In this document: piece after piece, positions 17,356 through 25,305 of the stretch
Numbering within the stretch: the first letter of the stretch is position 1
Layout of the letters: the number at the start of each line of letters is the position of its first letter
Assembly: GCA_963851085.1 (NCBI GenBank)
Contig: CAWKNX010000002.1
Coordinates: forward strand, 62,001-126,000
Source: DATFVJ01 sp963851085
GTDB taxonomy: Bacteria > Actinomycetota > Actinomycetes > Streptosporangiales > Streptosporangiaceae
Direction: 5' to 3'
Length of the DNA: 64,000 nt
Made by a program: the position numbers and the translations under genes
Notes under the pieces: model-generated
What the model saw: the letters and a program-made list of their open reading frames with translations, nothing else
Database searches by the model: none
What the model was told of the DNA's origin: nothing

Positions 17356-18654
17356 CTACGCCGGGCGGCCGTTGATGCGCGCGGCGGTGGCGTGCACCCG
17401 CTCCACCACCACAGTGCCGATCCGGTTGCGCCTGCCCGCCAGGCTCTCGGCGGTGAGGCGCAGGCCCGCCACGGTCGCCTCCGAGCCCGCAATCGGGACA
17501 CGTCCGAGCGCATGCGCGAGCAGGCCGCCGACCGTCTCCACATCTTCGGCCTCGATGGTCACCTCGAACAGCTCAGCCAGCTCGTCCACATTAAGCCGCG
17601 CGGTCACCCTGGCCTTGTCCGGTGCCAGCCACTCAACGGCCGGCTGTTCGCGATCGTATTCGTCTGCGATGTCGCCGACGAGCTCCTCGAGGATGTCCTC
17701 GATCGTGACCAGGCCGGCGGTGCCGCCGTACTCGTCGATCACGATCGCGAGATGGATCTGCCTGGCCTGCATCTCCCGCAGCAGTTCGTCGATCGGCTTG
17801 CTGTCAGGGACGTACGTCGCGGGCCGCATGATCGACTCGATCCGCTCCACCGACTCGCCCTCGCGGTATTCGTGGCTGCGCGCCACGATGTCCTTGAGGT
17901 AGGAGATGCCGATGACGTCGTCCTCGTTCTCACCGACAACGGGGATCCTGGAGAAACCGCTGCGCAAGGCGAGCGACAGGGCCTGGCGCAGCGTCTTGTC
18001 CCGTTCGATGAAGACAATGTCGGTACGCGGCACCATCACCTCACGCACCAGGGTGTCGCCGAACTCGAAGACGGAATGGATCATTTCCCGCTCACCGGGC
18101 TCGATCACCCTGCGCTGCTCGAGCAGATCCACGAGATCCCGCAGCTCCGCCTCGGACGCGAACGGGCCCCCGCGGAACCCTTTGCCCGGCGTGACCGCGT
18201 TCCCGATGCTGATGAGCAGCCGTGTGATGGGCCCGAGCACCCGCGCGACCGGCTGCAGCACGACGGCCGCGCCGAGCGCCACGCGGTCCGCGTGCTGCTG
18301 CCCCAGGGTGCGCGGGCTAACCCCGACAGCGATGTAGCTGACCACGATCATGACCGCCACGGTCAGGCCGAACGCGCGCGCGGTCGGCCCGAACAGCCGG
18401 ACGAACACTGCGGTGACGACGACGACCGCGGACAGCTCGAAGCTCACCCGGAGCAGCAGCACAACGTTCAGGGACCGCGGCGCGTCGGTGAGCATCTCCT
18501 GCAGCCGAATCGAGCCCCGGCGGCGCTGCGCCACGAGTTCCTGCACGCGCACCCTTGACACGCGCGCGAGCGCGGCTTCCGCGCTCGCGCACAGGCCAGC
18601 CATGAGCGTCAGCACCACCGCGGCGGACACGAGCCACCCCATGGGCGACATCAC
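17356..18654 (-). CDS. CNNM/CorC-type transmembrane CBS protein
   Basis: 432 aa integral membrane protein of the HlyC/CorC family, linked in studied cases to Mg2+/Co2+ transport. CNNM part in residues 1-170 with helices WLVSAAVVLTLMAGLCASAE, LNVVLLLRVSFELSAVVVVT, FGLTVAVMIVVSYIAVGVSP and a fourth near LGAAVVLQPVARVLG. A CBS pair at about 190-330: VREVMVPRTDIVFIERDKTL, SRIPVVGENEDDVIGISYLK, HLAIVIDEYGGTAGLVTIED. A CorC_HlyC domain follows (ARLNVDELAELFEVTI, VGGLLAHALGRVP). The start overlaps the ybeY stop by 3-4 bp, indicating coupling in the phoH-ybeY operon. Confidence 0.9.
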   Translation of the reverse strand: MMSPMGWLVSAAVVLTLMAGLCASAEAALARVSRVRVQELVAQRRRGSIRLQEMLTDAPRSLNVVLLLRVSFELSAVVVVTAVFVRLFGPTARAFGLTVAVMIVVSYIAVGVSPRTLGQQHADRVALGAAVVLQPVARVLGPITRLLISIGNAVTPGKGFRGGPFASEAELRDLVDLLEQRRVIEPGEREMIHSVFEFGDTLVREVMVPRTDIVFIERDKTLRQALSLALRSGFSRIPVVGENEDDVIGISYLKDIVARSHEYREGESVERIESIMRPATYVPDSKPIDELLREMQARQIHLAIVIDEYGGTAGLVTIEDILEELVGDIADEYDREQPAVEWLAPDKARVTARLNVDELAELFEVTIEAEDVETVGGLLAHALGRVPIAGSEATVAGLRLTAESLAGRRNRIGTVVVERVHATAARINGRPA

Positions 18655-19259
18655 CCAGGCCCTTCCCGCCCTCCAGAGACCTCTCCAGACGGCTCAGCCG
18701 CGCTGTCCGCCTGCACGCTGGCGGGCGCGGCCGCCGGCGGCGCTCCTTGGGAGCCCACACCGGCCTCCATGCCGCCACGGCCCGCCGCACGCCAGGACGC
18801 CAGGAGCTCATCCTGAAGGCCGAACATCGCGGCGTGCTCTTCAGGCTCTGCGTGATCGTATCCAAGCAGATGCAAGATGCCGTGGACGCACAGCAGTTCG
18901 ACCTCCTCTTCGGTGCTGTGTCCCTGCGTCTGCGCCTGCGCGGCGGCGATCTGCGGGCAAAGCACGACGTCACCGAGCAGGCCGGGCACCGGCTCAGGTT
19001 CGTGCCCGCCACCCACGCCGCGACCGCCACCCATGTGCGGTGGCCGTAGCTCATCCATGGGGAACGCGAGCACGTCGGTCGGACCTGGCTCGCCCATCCA
19101 TCGCTGGTGCAGATCGGCGATCGCGTCCTCGCCGACCAGGAGAACGGACAGCTCGGCGAGGGGGTGGATGCGCAGCCGGTCGAGCACGTGCCTGGCGACG
19201 GCCGCCAGCGCCGCCTCGTTGACAGCGACGCCTGATTCGTTGGCGATGTCGATACTCAA
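18651..19259 (-). CDS. ybeY: endoribonuclease YbeY
   Basis: Single-strand RNase in 16S rRNA 3' maturation and late ribosome quality control. Zinc motif HGILHLLGYDHAEPEEH (three His) near residue 125, and LHQRWMGEPGPTDVLAFPMD. TTG at 19259 is taken because homologues begin MSID; a GTG at 19316 overlapping the phoH stop is another possibility. There is a Gly/Glu-rich insertion (GGGRGVGGGHEPEPV) and an extended Ala/Pro-rich C-terminal tail of about 40 residues that the family lacks. Middle gene of the phoH-ybeY-CBS protein run. Confidence 0.93.
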   Translation of the reverse strand: MSIDIANESGVAVNEAALAAVARHVLDRLRIHPLAELSVLLVGEDAIADLHQRWMGEPGPTDVLAFPMDELRPPHMGGGRGVGGGHEPEPVPGLLGDVVLCPQIAAAQAQTQGHSTEEEVELLCVHGILHLLGYDHAEPEEHAAMFGLQDELLASWRAAGRGGMEAGVGSQGAPPAAAPASVQADSAAEPSGEVSGGREGPG

Positions 19260-19305
19260 CGGATCATCGCCGCGGTCGATGCAACCGGCACCGTCATCGT
19301 CACGC

Positions 19306-20523
19306 TCACCGCCCACGCTTGCGCGGGCCGCGCTGCATGTGTGGACCCTGCGGGCCGGCGGGAAGGGCGCCGGGCCCGCTCCGGGCGTCATAGCGTTCGT
19401 AGGCATCGACGATGTCACCGACCAGCCGGTGCCGCACAACATCATGGCTGGTCAGCCGCGTGAAGTGGATATCGTCGAGACCCTCGAGAATCTCCTGCAC
19501 AACGCGCAGGCCACTAGGCTGCCCGGCCGGCAGGTCAACCTGCGTGACGTCGCCTGTGACCACGACCTTTGACCCGAACCCGAGCCTGGTGAGGAACATC
19601 TTCATCTGCTCGGGTGAGGTGTTCTGCGCCTCATCCAGGATGATGAACGAGTCATTCAGGGTGCGGCCCCGCATGTAGGCGAGCGGCGCGATCTCGATCG
19701 TGCCCGCCGACGTCAGCCGCGGGATGGAGTCTGGATCGATCATGTCGTGCAGCGCGTCGTACAACGGCCGCAGATACGGATCGATCTTCTCGTAGAGGGT
19801 TCCGGGCAGGAAGCCAAGACGCTCGCCTGCCTCGACGGCGGGCCTGGTCAGGATGATGCGGTTGACCTGCTTGGCCTGCAGCGCCTTGACCGCCTTCGCC
19901 ATGGCGAGATACGTCTTTCCTGTGCCCGCAGGCCCAATGGCGAAGACGATGGTGTGATGGTCGATCGCATCGACGTAGCGCTTCTGGTTCAGGGTCTTCG
20001 GGCGGATCGTCCGGCCGCGGGCGGACAGGATGTCCAGCGTCAGCACGTCCGCCGGGCGCTCCCCGCCGCCTCGGCGCAGCATCGACACGCTCCGCTCCAC
20101 AGCGTCGGCGGACAGTTCCGCGCCACTGCCCAGAAGCTCGATCAGTTCCTCGAACAGCTTCGTGACCAGCGCATTTTCCTTAGGATGCCCGGTGACCGTG
20201 ATCTCGTTGCCGCGCACATGGATGTCGGCATCGAAGCCGCGCTCGATGACGTGCAGAAGCTCGTCCCTCGAGCCGAGCAGGCTGACCATCGAGTGGTCGC
20301 CGGGAATCACAATCTTGACCTGGGACCGCCCGTCCCCGGCGCTCCCCCGGCGTGACTGTGGCGTGACGCTCTCCTCACGCGCCGCACTTACGACGGTCGT
20401 TTCACCGCGGGTGCGGGGATCAGTCGATGAATCTGCCAATACTTCTTTCTCCGCCCGCTGTGCTGCCTCTGCTGCCCACGGATGACGCCCCCGGTTCCCG
20501 ACAGGCTTGCGCTCGCGTGCCAT
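19306..20523 (-). CDS. phoH: PhoH-like ATPase
   Basis: 405 aa cytosolic P-loop ATPase, thought to act on RNA; often next to ybeY, as here. A KH-like N-terminal part (VKIVIPGDHSMVSLLGSRDE, ADIHVRGNEITVTGHPKENA) precedes the PhoH domain: QKRYVDAIDHHTIVFAIGPA, Walker A GPAGTGKT near residue 198, RIILTRPAVEAGERLGFLPG, Walker B FIILDEAQNT, VVTGDVTQVDLP. A long basic N-terminal extension starts at ATG 20523; a shorter start is possible. The Gly/Arg-rich C-terminal tail could contact RNA. Confidence 0.94.
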   Translation of the reverse strand: MARERKPVGNRGRHPWAAEAAQRAEKEVLADSSTDPRTRGETTVVSAAREESVTPQSRRGSAGDGRSQVKIVIPGDHSMVSLLGSRDELLHVIERGFDADIHVRGNEITVTGHPKENALVTKLFEELIELLGSGAELSADAVERSVSMLRRGGGERPADVLTLDILSARGRTIRPKTLNQKRYVDAIDHHTIVFAIGPAGTGKTYLAMAKAVKALQAKQVNRIILTRPAVEAGERLGFLPGTLYEKIDPYLRPLYDALHDMIDPDSIPRLTSAGTIEIAPLAYMRGRTLNDSFIILDEAQNTSPEQMKMFLTRLGFGSKVVVTGDVTQVDLPAGQPSGLRVVQEILEGLDDIHFTRLTSHDVVRHRLVGDIVDAYERYDARSGPGALPAGPQGPHMQRGPRKRGR

Positions 20524-20555
20524 TACATGCTAGCGGCCATCAGGGCCGTCACCGC

Positions 20556-20900
20556 CTATCCGGGTGGCCAGCGCATGGCACGCCCGCCGAGTACATGGGC
20601 ATGGGCATGGAACACCGTCTGGCCCGCACCCGACCCGGTGTTGAACACCAGACGGTAACCATCGCCGGTGAGGCCCTCGGCGACCGCAACCCGATGCGCC
20701 TGGCTGACCACCTCGGCGAGCAGCCCCTCCGCGGCCGTGGCCAGCGCGGCCGCATCCGCATAGTGTTCCCTCGGGATGACAAGCACATGAACGGGGGCCT
20801 GCGGGTTGATGTCGCGGAAAGCCACGGTGCGGTGACTCTCCAGCACACGCTCAGCCGGTACGTCACCGGCGGCGATCTTGCAGAACAGGCAATCCGGCAC
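20556..20900 (-). CDS. HIT family nucleotide-binding protein
   Basis: 114 aa histidine-triad hydrolase or transferase acting on nucleotide phosphoramidates. CLFCKIAAGDVPAERVLESH (zinc-type CxxC) opens the domain; QAPVHVLVIPREHYADA and the triad motif FHAHAHVLGGR close it. GTG at 20900 chosen by family start (PDCLFCKI); no strong ribosome site is seen. Just upstream of phoH on the same strand with a 32-bp gap, so it is probably the first gene of that operon. A 45-bp inverted repeat lies in its leader region at 20962. Confidence 0.92.
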   Translation of the reverse strand: MPDCLFCKIAAGDVPAERVLESHRTVAFRDINPQAPVHVLVIPREHYADAAALATAAEGLLAEVVSQAHRVAVAEGLTGDGYRLVFNTGSGAGQTVFHAHAHVLGGRAMRWPPG

Positions 20901-20961
20901 CCAATGATCGTAGCCGCGGGGCCCGCACACCGCGAAACCCGCAAGAAACACGCGGCTGTTG

Positions 20962-21006
20962 GAATATGTTCGGAAGCCTCGCATGCGGAGACTTCCGACC
21001 ATATTC
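20962..21006. repeat. 45-bp inverted repeat in the HIT leader
   Basis: GAATATGTTCGGAAGCCTC, seven bases, GAGACTTCCGACCATATTC: 19-bp arms with two mismatches. AT-richer than its surroundings. It could be a leader hairpin or an operator. Confidence 0.7.
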
Positions 21007-21325
21007 TTTTCTCGTCCATGCTGGCACAACGTCCGGGAAGCTATCGTTTCCTGTACCGCGAAACCCCCGGCCGGGCCAGCAATCTATGGCGGCGAACGAG
21101 GCCAGGTGACCCCTGGTGCGGGCGCCGTAGCTGTGAATACGATGCGTGAGAACGCTCCGCATTCACGGCATGGCTGCAAACAGGGAGAGTGCAGCCAGGG
21201 CGGATGGGCCGGACAGGGGTGGCAACGCGGAGTCGGCAGGGGTGGCGCTGGGGCATGAACGGGCAACGGCGAGCGGTGGCCGGGAGGCCACCGGATATTT
21301 GTGTTCGCTCGGCACATGGTTCTTG

Positions 21326-21412
21326 CGGGCGTGGAAGCAGCCACGCCCGCAGTACATATGGGCGTGTAAGCAGCAGCGCCCGCAATACACATGGGCGTGG
21401 CAGCTGCCACGC
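21326..21412. repeat. 33-bp tandem repeat, 2.6 copies
   Basis: Units start GGGCGTGGAAGCAGCCACGC, GGGCGTGTAAGCAGCAGCGC and GGGCGTGGCAGCTGCCACGC. Units 1 and 3 contain a self-complementary stem GGCGTGG/CCACGCC; unit 2 keeps only a weaker one. Confidence 0.65.
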
Positions 21413-21585
21413 CTGTGGCACGTGCGCGGTGGCCGGTTTGGTGGCCGACCCGGGGAAACACCGCGTCGCTCACACGGCCGAGCTGCGCGGGGCACGCGAC
21501 TGCCCGAGGCCGCGCCCGACTGCAACCGATACCTGTTCAGCCCGCGGGCCGCAGCCCGGGCCGAACCGATCGACGGCAAACGGCC

Positions 21586-22174
21586 ATGACGATTCGTGAA
21601 CCGCGCGGCAAGGCCGCGCGTCACACTGACGTGACCGAGACCCTTGTGGCGGAAACCGTTATGGGTTCGATCGCGGCCGAGCAGGATTCCGAGGCGGCGG
21701 TGTGCGAGCTGTACAGCTCGAACTACCAGTCGCTGGTGCGCCTGGCCGCGATCCTTGTCCGCGATGCCGCCACGGCGGAGGAGGTCGTGCAGGACGCGTT
21801 CGTCGCGATGCACGGGGCCTGGATACGGCTGCGCGATACCGACAAGGCGCTTTCTTATCTGCGCCAATCGGTGGTGAACCGGTCCAGGTCGGTGCTGCGG
21901 CACCGGGCCGTCGTCGACAAGTACGCGCCGAAGCCGGCGCCGGACGCGCCGAGCGCCGAGCAGGGAGCGATCAGCTTGCTCGAGCGGTCGGCGGTCATCG
22001 CCGCGCTGCGGGGGCTGCCCGCCCGCCAGCGTGAGGCCCTGGTGCTGCGGCTACTACGCGGACCTGTCCGAGGCGCAGATCGCGAACGCAATGGGGATCA
22101 GCAGGGGGGCAGTGAAAAGTCACACGGCGCGTGGCATGTCCGCGCTCCGCAGCGTGCTGGAGCAGGAGTCATGA
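21586..22174 (+). CDS. SigE-family ECF sigma factor, frameshifted by one extra C
   Basis: RNA polymerase sigma factor of the actinobacterial SigE-family ECF group. Region 2: VCELYSSNYQSLVRLAAILV, VRDAATAEEVVQDAFVAMHG, LSYLRQSVVNRSRSVLRHRA. Region 4 starts ERSAVIAALRGLPARQREAL VLR and then breaks: one surplus C at about 22051 shifts the frame. Dropping it restores YYADLSEAQIANAMGISRGA then VKSHTARGMSALRSVLEQES and a TGA at 22172-22174. The stop overlaps the ATG of the next gene (ATGA), the normal sigma/anti-sigma arrangement. As sequenced, the sigma frame runs straight into the downstream gene and looks like a fusion. ATG 21586 is the likely start. Confidence 0.85.
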
Positions 22175-23298
22175 CGGATCCGGAAGCCGAGTACGGCGAG
22201 CGCCTGCGCCGCGCGTTGCACGCGGCCGCAGACGGCGTCGTGCCGTCCGGGGATGGCCTGGAGCGCATCCGGACCAGGATCGCCCATGAGCCGGCCAGGG
22301 AAGGCTTCGGCTTGCTCCTCGGCTGGCTGAGGTCCCTGGCAGCAGACGTCAGGTCCAGCATGCCGGACGTGCGGTCTGTCCTCCCCGCGCTGAAGTCAGT
22401 CCTGCCGCTGATCAAATCAGTCCTGCCGCTGGTCAAGTCCGCGCTCGCGCCGGTCAAGTCCGCGCTCGCGCCGGTCAAGTCCGCGCTGCCGCCGATCAAG
22501 TCCGCGCTGCCGCCGGTCAAGTCCGCGCTGCCGCCGGTCAAGTCCGCGCTGCCGCCGATCAAGTCCGCGCTGGCGCCGGTCAGGTCCACGCTGCCGCCGA
22601 TCAAGTCGGCGGCGGCAGCAGTCGGCTCGATATTCGTAACGCTGAGATCTCTCGTACCGGAGCGGCTGCGAGGCAGTGACGGCTGGCTGCGGCCGGTGAT
22701 AGCGACCGCAGGAGCTGTGCTCGTCGCCGTGATTGTGACAATCCTCGCCGTGCCAGGCTTGCGGCAAGGCGTCACGGCCAGCTTTGGCTTGACCACCCCA
22801 AGTGCCCAGAGCAGCCAGCCTTCGGGTCAGCACGGAACGGGCGGGCTGCCCGCGGGCACGACAGGCTCGGCCACGCCGCCGGCGTCGACGCAGCCAGGCG
22901 CGAGCAGCACCCATACGACCCAGTGCCCGCGTGGGAAGCTCACGACAGGTGGTCACAGCCCAGTGGCGAAGAACCCGACAGCATGCCCGACGAAGAGTTC
23001 GGCGCCCGCACCGATACGCACCACTTCACTGCCCCCGCCTATCCAGTCGGTGTCACCGACCCCGTCTACGAGCCCATCGCCCTCACCGACCCCGGATCCG
23101 AGCCCGGACCCGAGCCCGAGCCCGACAGACTCCTCGCCGGGCACCGGTAGCTCGACAGGCACGACGACGCAGAGCACGGGATCGAGCGCAACGACGACGC
23201 AGACCGCGCAGGCGAGCGCAACGACGACGCAGACCGCGGATCAGCGACGTAACGGGCGGGTGCGACGCCCGCACATCACCACCGGTCACTACCGCTGA
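22171..23298 (+). CDS. membrane protein with KSALPPV repeats, likely partner of the sigma factor
   Basis: 375 aa. N-terminal cytosolic segment (TDPEAEYGERLRRALHAAAD, GDGLERIRTRIAHEP), typical of proteins encoded after SigE-family sigma factors. Then about ten heptad-like repeats (KSVLPLI, KSALAPV, KSALPPV) from a 21-bp minisatellite, one hydrophobic helix (PVIATAGAVLVAVIVTILAV), and a long Ser/Thr/Pro-rich tail that would be outside the cell. An anti-sigma role is inferred from position and topology only; no zinc motif (HxxxCxxC) is seen. The 3' end overlaps rsmE by 23 bp (convergent). Confidence 0.7.
   Translation: MTDPEAEYGERLRRALHAAADGVVPSGDGLERIRTRIAHEPAREGFGLLLGWLRSLAADVRSSMPDVRSVLPALKSVLPLIKSVLPLVKSALAPVKSALAPVKSALPPIKSALPPVKSALPPVKSALPPIKSALAPVRSTLPPIKSAAAAVGSIFVTLRSLVPERLRGSDGWLRPVIATAGAVLVAVIVTILAVPGLRQGVTASFGLTTPSAQSSQPSGQHGTGGLPAGTTGSATPPASTQPGASSTHTTQCPRGKLTTGGHSPVAKNPTACPTKSSAPAPIRTTSLPPPIQSVSPTPSTSPSPSPTPDPSPDPSPSPTDSSPGTGSSTGTTTQSTGSSATTTQTAQASATTTQTADQRRNGRVRRPHITTGHYR
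22390..22606. repeat. 21-bp minisatellite in the anti-sigma-like gene
   Basis: Repeating TCCGCGCTGCCGCCGGTCAA-type units, ten or so copies, encoding K-S-A-L-[AP]-P-[VI]. Phase is kept, so the unit number can change without breaking the frame. Confidence 0.85.
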
Positions 23299-23953
23299 GA
23301 ACCACGGCGGCCGCCACGGCACCGGCCGTCGATGCGCGGAGCACCGACGGGCCGAGCCTGGCCGGTATCGCGCCCGCGGCGGTGAACGCCGTGCTCTCTT
23401 CCTCGGAAATACCGCCCTCAGGTCCAGCCACGATGATCATATCTCCGGAGCTGGGTACGGGCACGTCGGCCAGCCGCATCCTGGCGCCCGGCTCGAGCAC
23501 GACCGCACGGGCTGCGCGCTGAATCATCGCGACCACGGCGTGCGTTTCCGCCAGCGGCGCGACCTCGGGTAGCCACGCCCGCCGTGCCTGTTTTGCCGCC
23601 TCACGCGCCGTGTCACGCCAGCGGGCAGCCGCTTTGGCGCCCCGCGGGCCCTGCCACCTCGGGACGCACCGTGACGCCGCCCAGGGTGCGATGACGTCCA
23701 CGCCGACCTCGGTCATCATCTCGACGGCCAGTTCTCCCCTGCCGCCCTTCGGTATCGCCTGCACCACGACGAGCGCAGGCTCGGGCCGTGGCTCCGCGCG
23801 GCGGCAGAGGACCCGCAGTTCCAGCGATCCCTGCGTGGCTCCGGTGACGACGCATTCGGCGACCTGCCCGGCGCCGTCAGTCAGGTCCACGCGCTCGCCG
23901 GGCCTGATTCTCCGTACGGTTGCGGCGTGCCGGCCCTCGGCGCCTGAGAGCAC
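23276..23953 (-). CDS. rsmE: 16S rRNA m3U1498 methyltransferase
   Basis: SAM-dependent SPOUT methyltransferase that methylates U1498 of 16S rRNA. LSGAEGRHAATVRRIRPGER and DLTDGAGQVAECVV form the PUA-like part; ALVVVQAIPKGGRGELAVEM, MTEVGVDVIAPWAASRCVPR, the SAM-site MIIVAGPEGGISEEESTAF and LGPSVLRASTAGAVAAAVVL form the knotted domain. The frame continues 18 conserved-looking residues upstream (SPPVFLAEPSQLRADTV) to CTG at 24007, but no ATG, GTG or TTG lies there. Either CTG is used, GTG 23953 is used, or the 5' end is disturbed. Downstream of dnaJ, as usual. Confidence 0.92.
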   Translation of the reverse strand: MLSGAEGRHAATVRRIRPGERVDLTDGAGQVAECVVTGATQGSLELRVLCRRAEPRPEPALVVVQAIPKGGRGELAVEMMTEVGVDVIAPWAASRCVPRWQGPRGAKAAARWRDTAREAAKQARRAWLPEVAPLAETHAVVAMIQRAARAVVLEPGARMRLADVPVPSSGDMIIVAGPEGGISEEESTAFTAAGAIPARLGPSVLRASTAGAVAAAVVLSGSDRW

Positions 23954-24168
23954 GACCGTGTCCGCGCGAAGCTGGGACGGCTCTGCGAGGAAGACGGGCG
24001 GGCTCAGGGCCGGCCCCCGGGATCACCGGACGCGACCACCAGGACCCGGCCGGCCGGCCCACCTGGCCGGCCGGGCAGCGACCGGCCGGGCAGCGACCGC
24101 GACGGCGGGGATCCACGGCGCGGCTCTTGCGGACCACTAGACCACTAGACCACTGGACCACTGGACCG

Positions 24169-25305
24169 CTAGCGCCCGTTGAAGGCGTCGCGCAGCCTGG
24201 AGAAGAAACCGTGCTGCCCGGGCGCGAACTTGCCTGGCGGCGCTTCCTCACTACGCAGGCGTGCCAGTTCACGGAGCAGGCGCTCCTGCTCCGCGTCCAG
24301 TTTCGTTGGTGTCTCCACGGTCAGGTGGATCACCAGGTCGCCGCGACCGGAGTCGTTCAGGTGCTGCATGCCCTTGCCGTACAGCGGGATCGACTGCCCC
24401 GATTGGCTGCCCGGCCTGACATCTACCTGCTGCTTGCCATCCAGCGTCTCCACCGACAGCGTCGCGCCAAGAGCGGCCGCGACCATCGGGATGGTCAACG
24501 TGCAATGCAGGTCATCGCCGCGCCGTTCGAAAATCGGATGCGGACGCTGCACGATCTCGAGGAACAGGTCACCCGGCGGGCCACCGCCCGGGCCGACCTC
24601 TCCCTCACCGGCAAGCTGGATGTGTGTTCCGTCCTCGACGCCAGCCGGGATCGGCACCTTGATCGTGCGACGGGTGCGGACCCGGCCGTCCCCATCGCAT
24701 TCCGGGCACGGATGGTGGATCACCGTGCCGTGGCCGCCGCACCGCGGGCAGGGCCGTGTCGTCATCACCTGGCCGAGGAACGAGCGGGTCACCTGGCTCA
24801 CCTCGCCACGGCCGCCGCACACCTCACACGTGTCCGGGTGCGTCCCCGGCGCCGTTCCCTCACCCGAGCAGGTGGGGCAGACAACCGCGGTGTTGACCAC
24901 GAGTTCCCTGGTCGTGCCGAACGCACACTCGGCGAGATCGAGCTCGACCCGCAGGGTGGCGTTGCGGCCCCTCCTGGCCCGGCTGCGCGGTCCGCGGGAA
25001 CCCGCTGCGCCCGCCCCGAAGAACGCGTCCATGATGTCGCTGAAGGGGAACCCCGCGGCAAAGCCGCCGGGCCCGGCCCCCCCACTTGGCGCGAACGGGT
25101 CGGCGCCAAGGTCGTACATCTGACGCTTCTCGGTGTCGGAGAGCACCTCGTACGCCTGGGTGATCTCCTTGAACCGTTCCTGAGTCTGCGGGTCCGGATT
25201 CACGTCAGGATGCAGCTCACGTGCGAGCCGCCGGTACGCCTTCTTGATCTCATCCTGGCTGGCGTCCCGGCGAACGCCGAGCACGGCGTAGTAGTCGGCC
25301 GCCAC
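24169..25305 (-). CDS. dnaJ: chaperone protein DnaJ
   Basis: Hsp40 co-chaperone that delivers substrates to DnaK and stimulates its ATPase. 378 aa. J domain residues 1-70 with HPD at 32-34; a Gly/Phe-rich stretch (GGAGPGGFAAGFPFSDIMDA); four zinc repeats CPTCSGEG, CEVCGGRG, CPRCGGHG, CPECDGDG; C-terminal substrate-binding domain (PPGDLFLEIVQRPHPIFERR). GTG start at 25305 shares one base with the hrcA stop. Paired with hrcA, so this is the hrcA-linked copy; a second dnaJ beside dnaK is expected elsewhere. Confidence 0.97.
   Translation of the reverse strand: MAADYYAVLGVRRDASQDEIKKAYRRLARELHPDVNPDPQTQERFKEITQAYEVLSDTEKRQMYDLGADPFAPSGGAGPGGFAAGFPFSDIMDAFFGAGAAGSRGPRSRARRGRNATLRVELDLAECAFGTTRELVVNTAVVCPTCSGEGTAPGTHPDTCEVCGGRGEVSQVTRSFLGQVMTTRPCPRCGGHGTVIHHPCPECDGDGRVRTRRTIKVPIPAGVEDGTHIQLAGEGEVGPGGGPPGDLFLEIVQRPHPIFERRGDDLHCTLTIPMVAAALGATLSVETLDGKQQVDVRPGSQSGQSIPLYGKGMQHLNDSGRGDLVIHLTVETPTKLDAEQERLLRELARLRSEEAPPGKFAPGQHGFFSRLRDAFNGR

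Larger units (their letters stand above)
20901..21585. other. 685-bp spacer with inverted and tandem repeats, no gene seen
   Basis: Divergent region between the HIT gene (minus) and the sigma factor (plus). It holds a 45-bp inverted repeat at 20962 and 33-bp tandem units at 21326. I saw no credible coding frame or RNA gene. Confidence 0.6.

Noticed and set aside
17347..18558. 403-codon open frame antisense to the CBS protein, and 23920-25308 antisense to dnaJ
   Set aside because: Both follow the frame pattern expected opposite strongly GC-biased genes.
21391..21585. Upstream extension of the sigma factor to 21391
   Set aside because: Runs through the 33-bp tandem region with no family similarity; the conserved protein begins after 21586.
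22390..22606. Tandem arrays as CRISPR
   Set aside because: Units are contiguous with no unique spacers, lie inside coding frames, and no cas genes are present.
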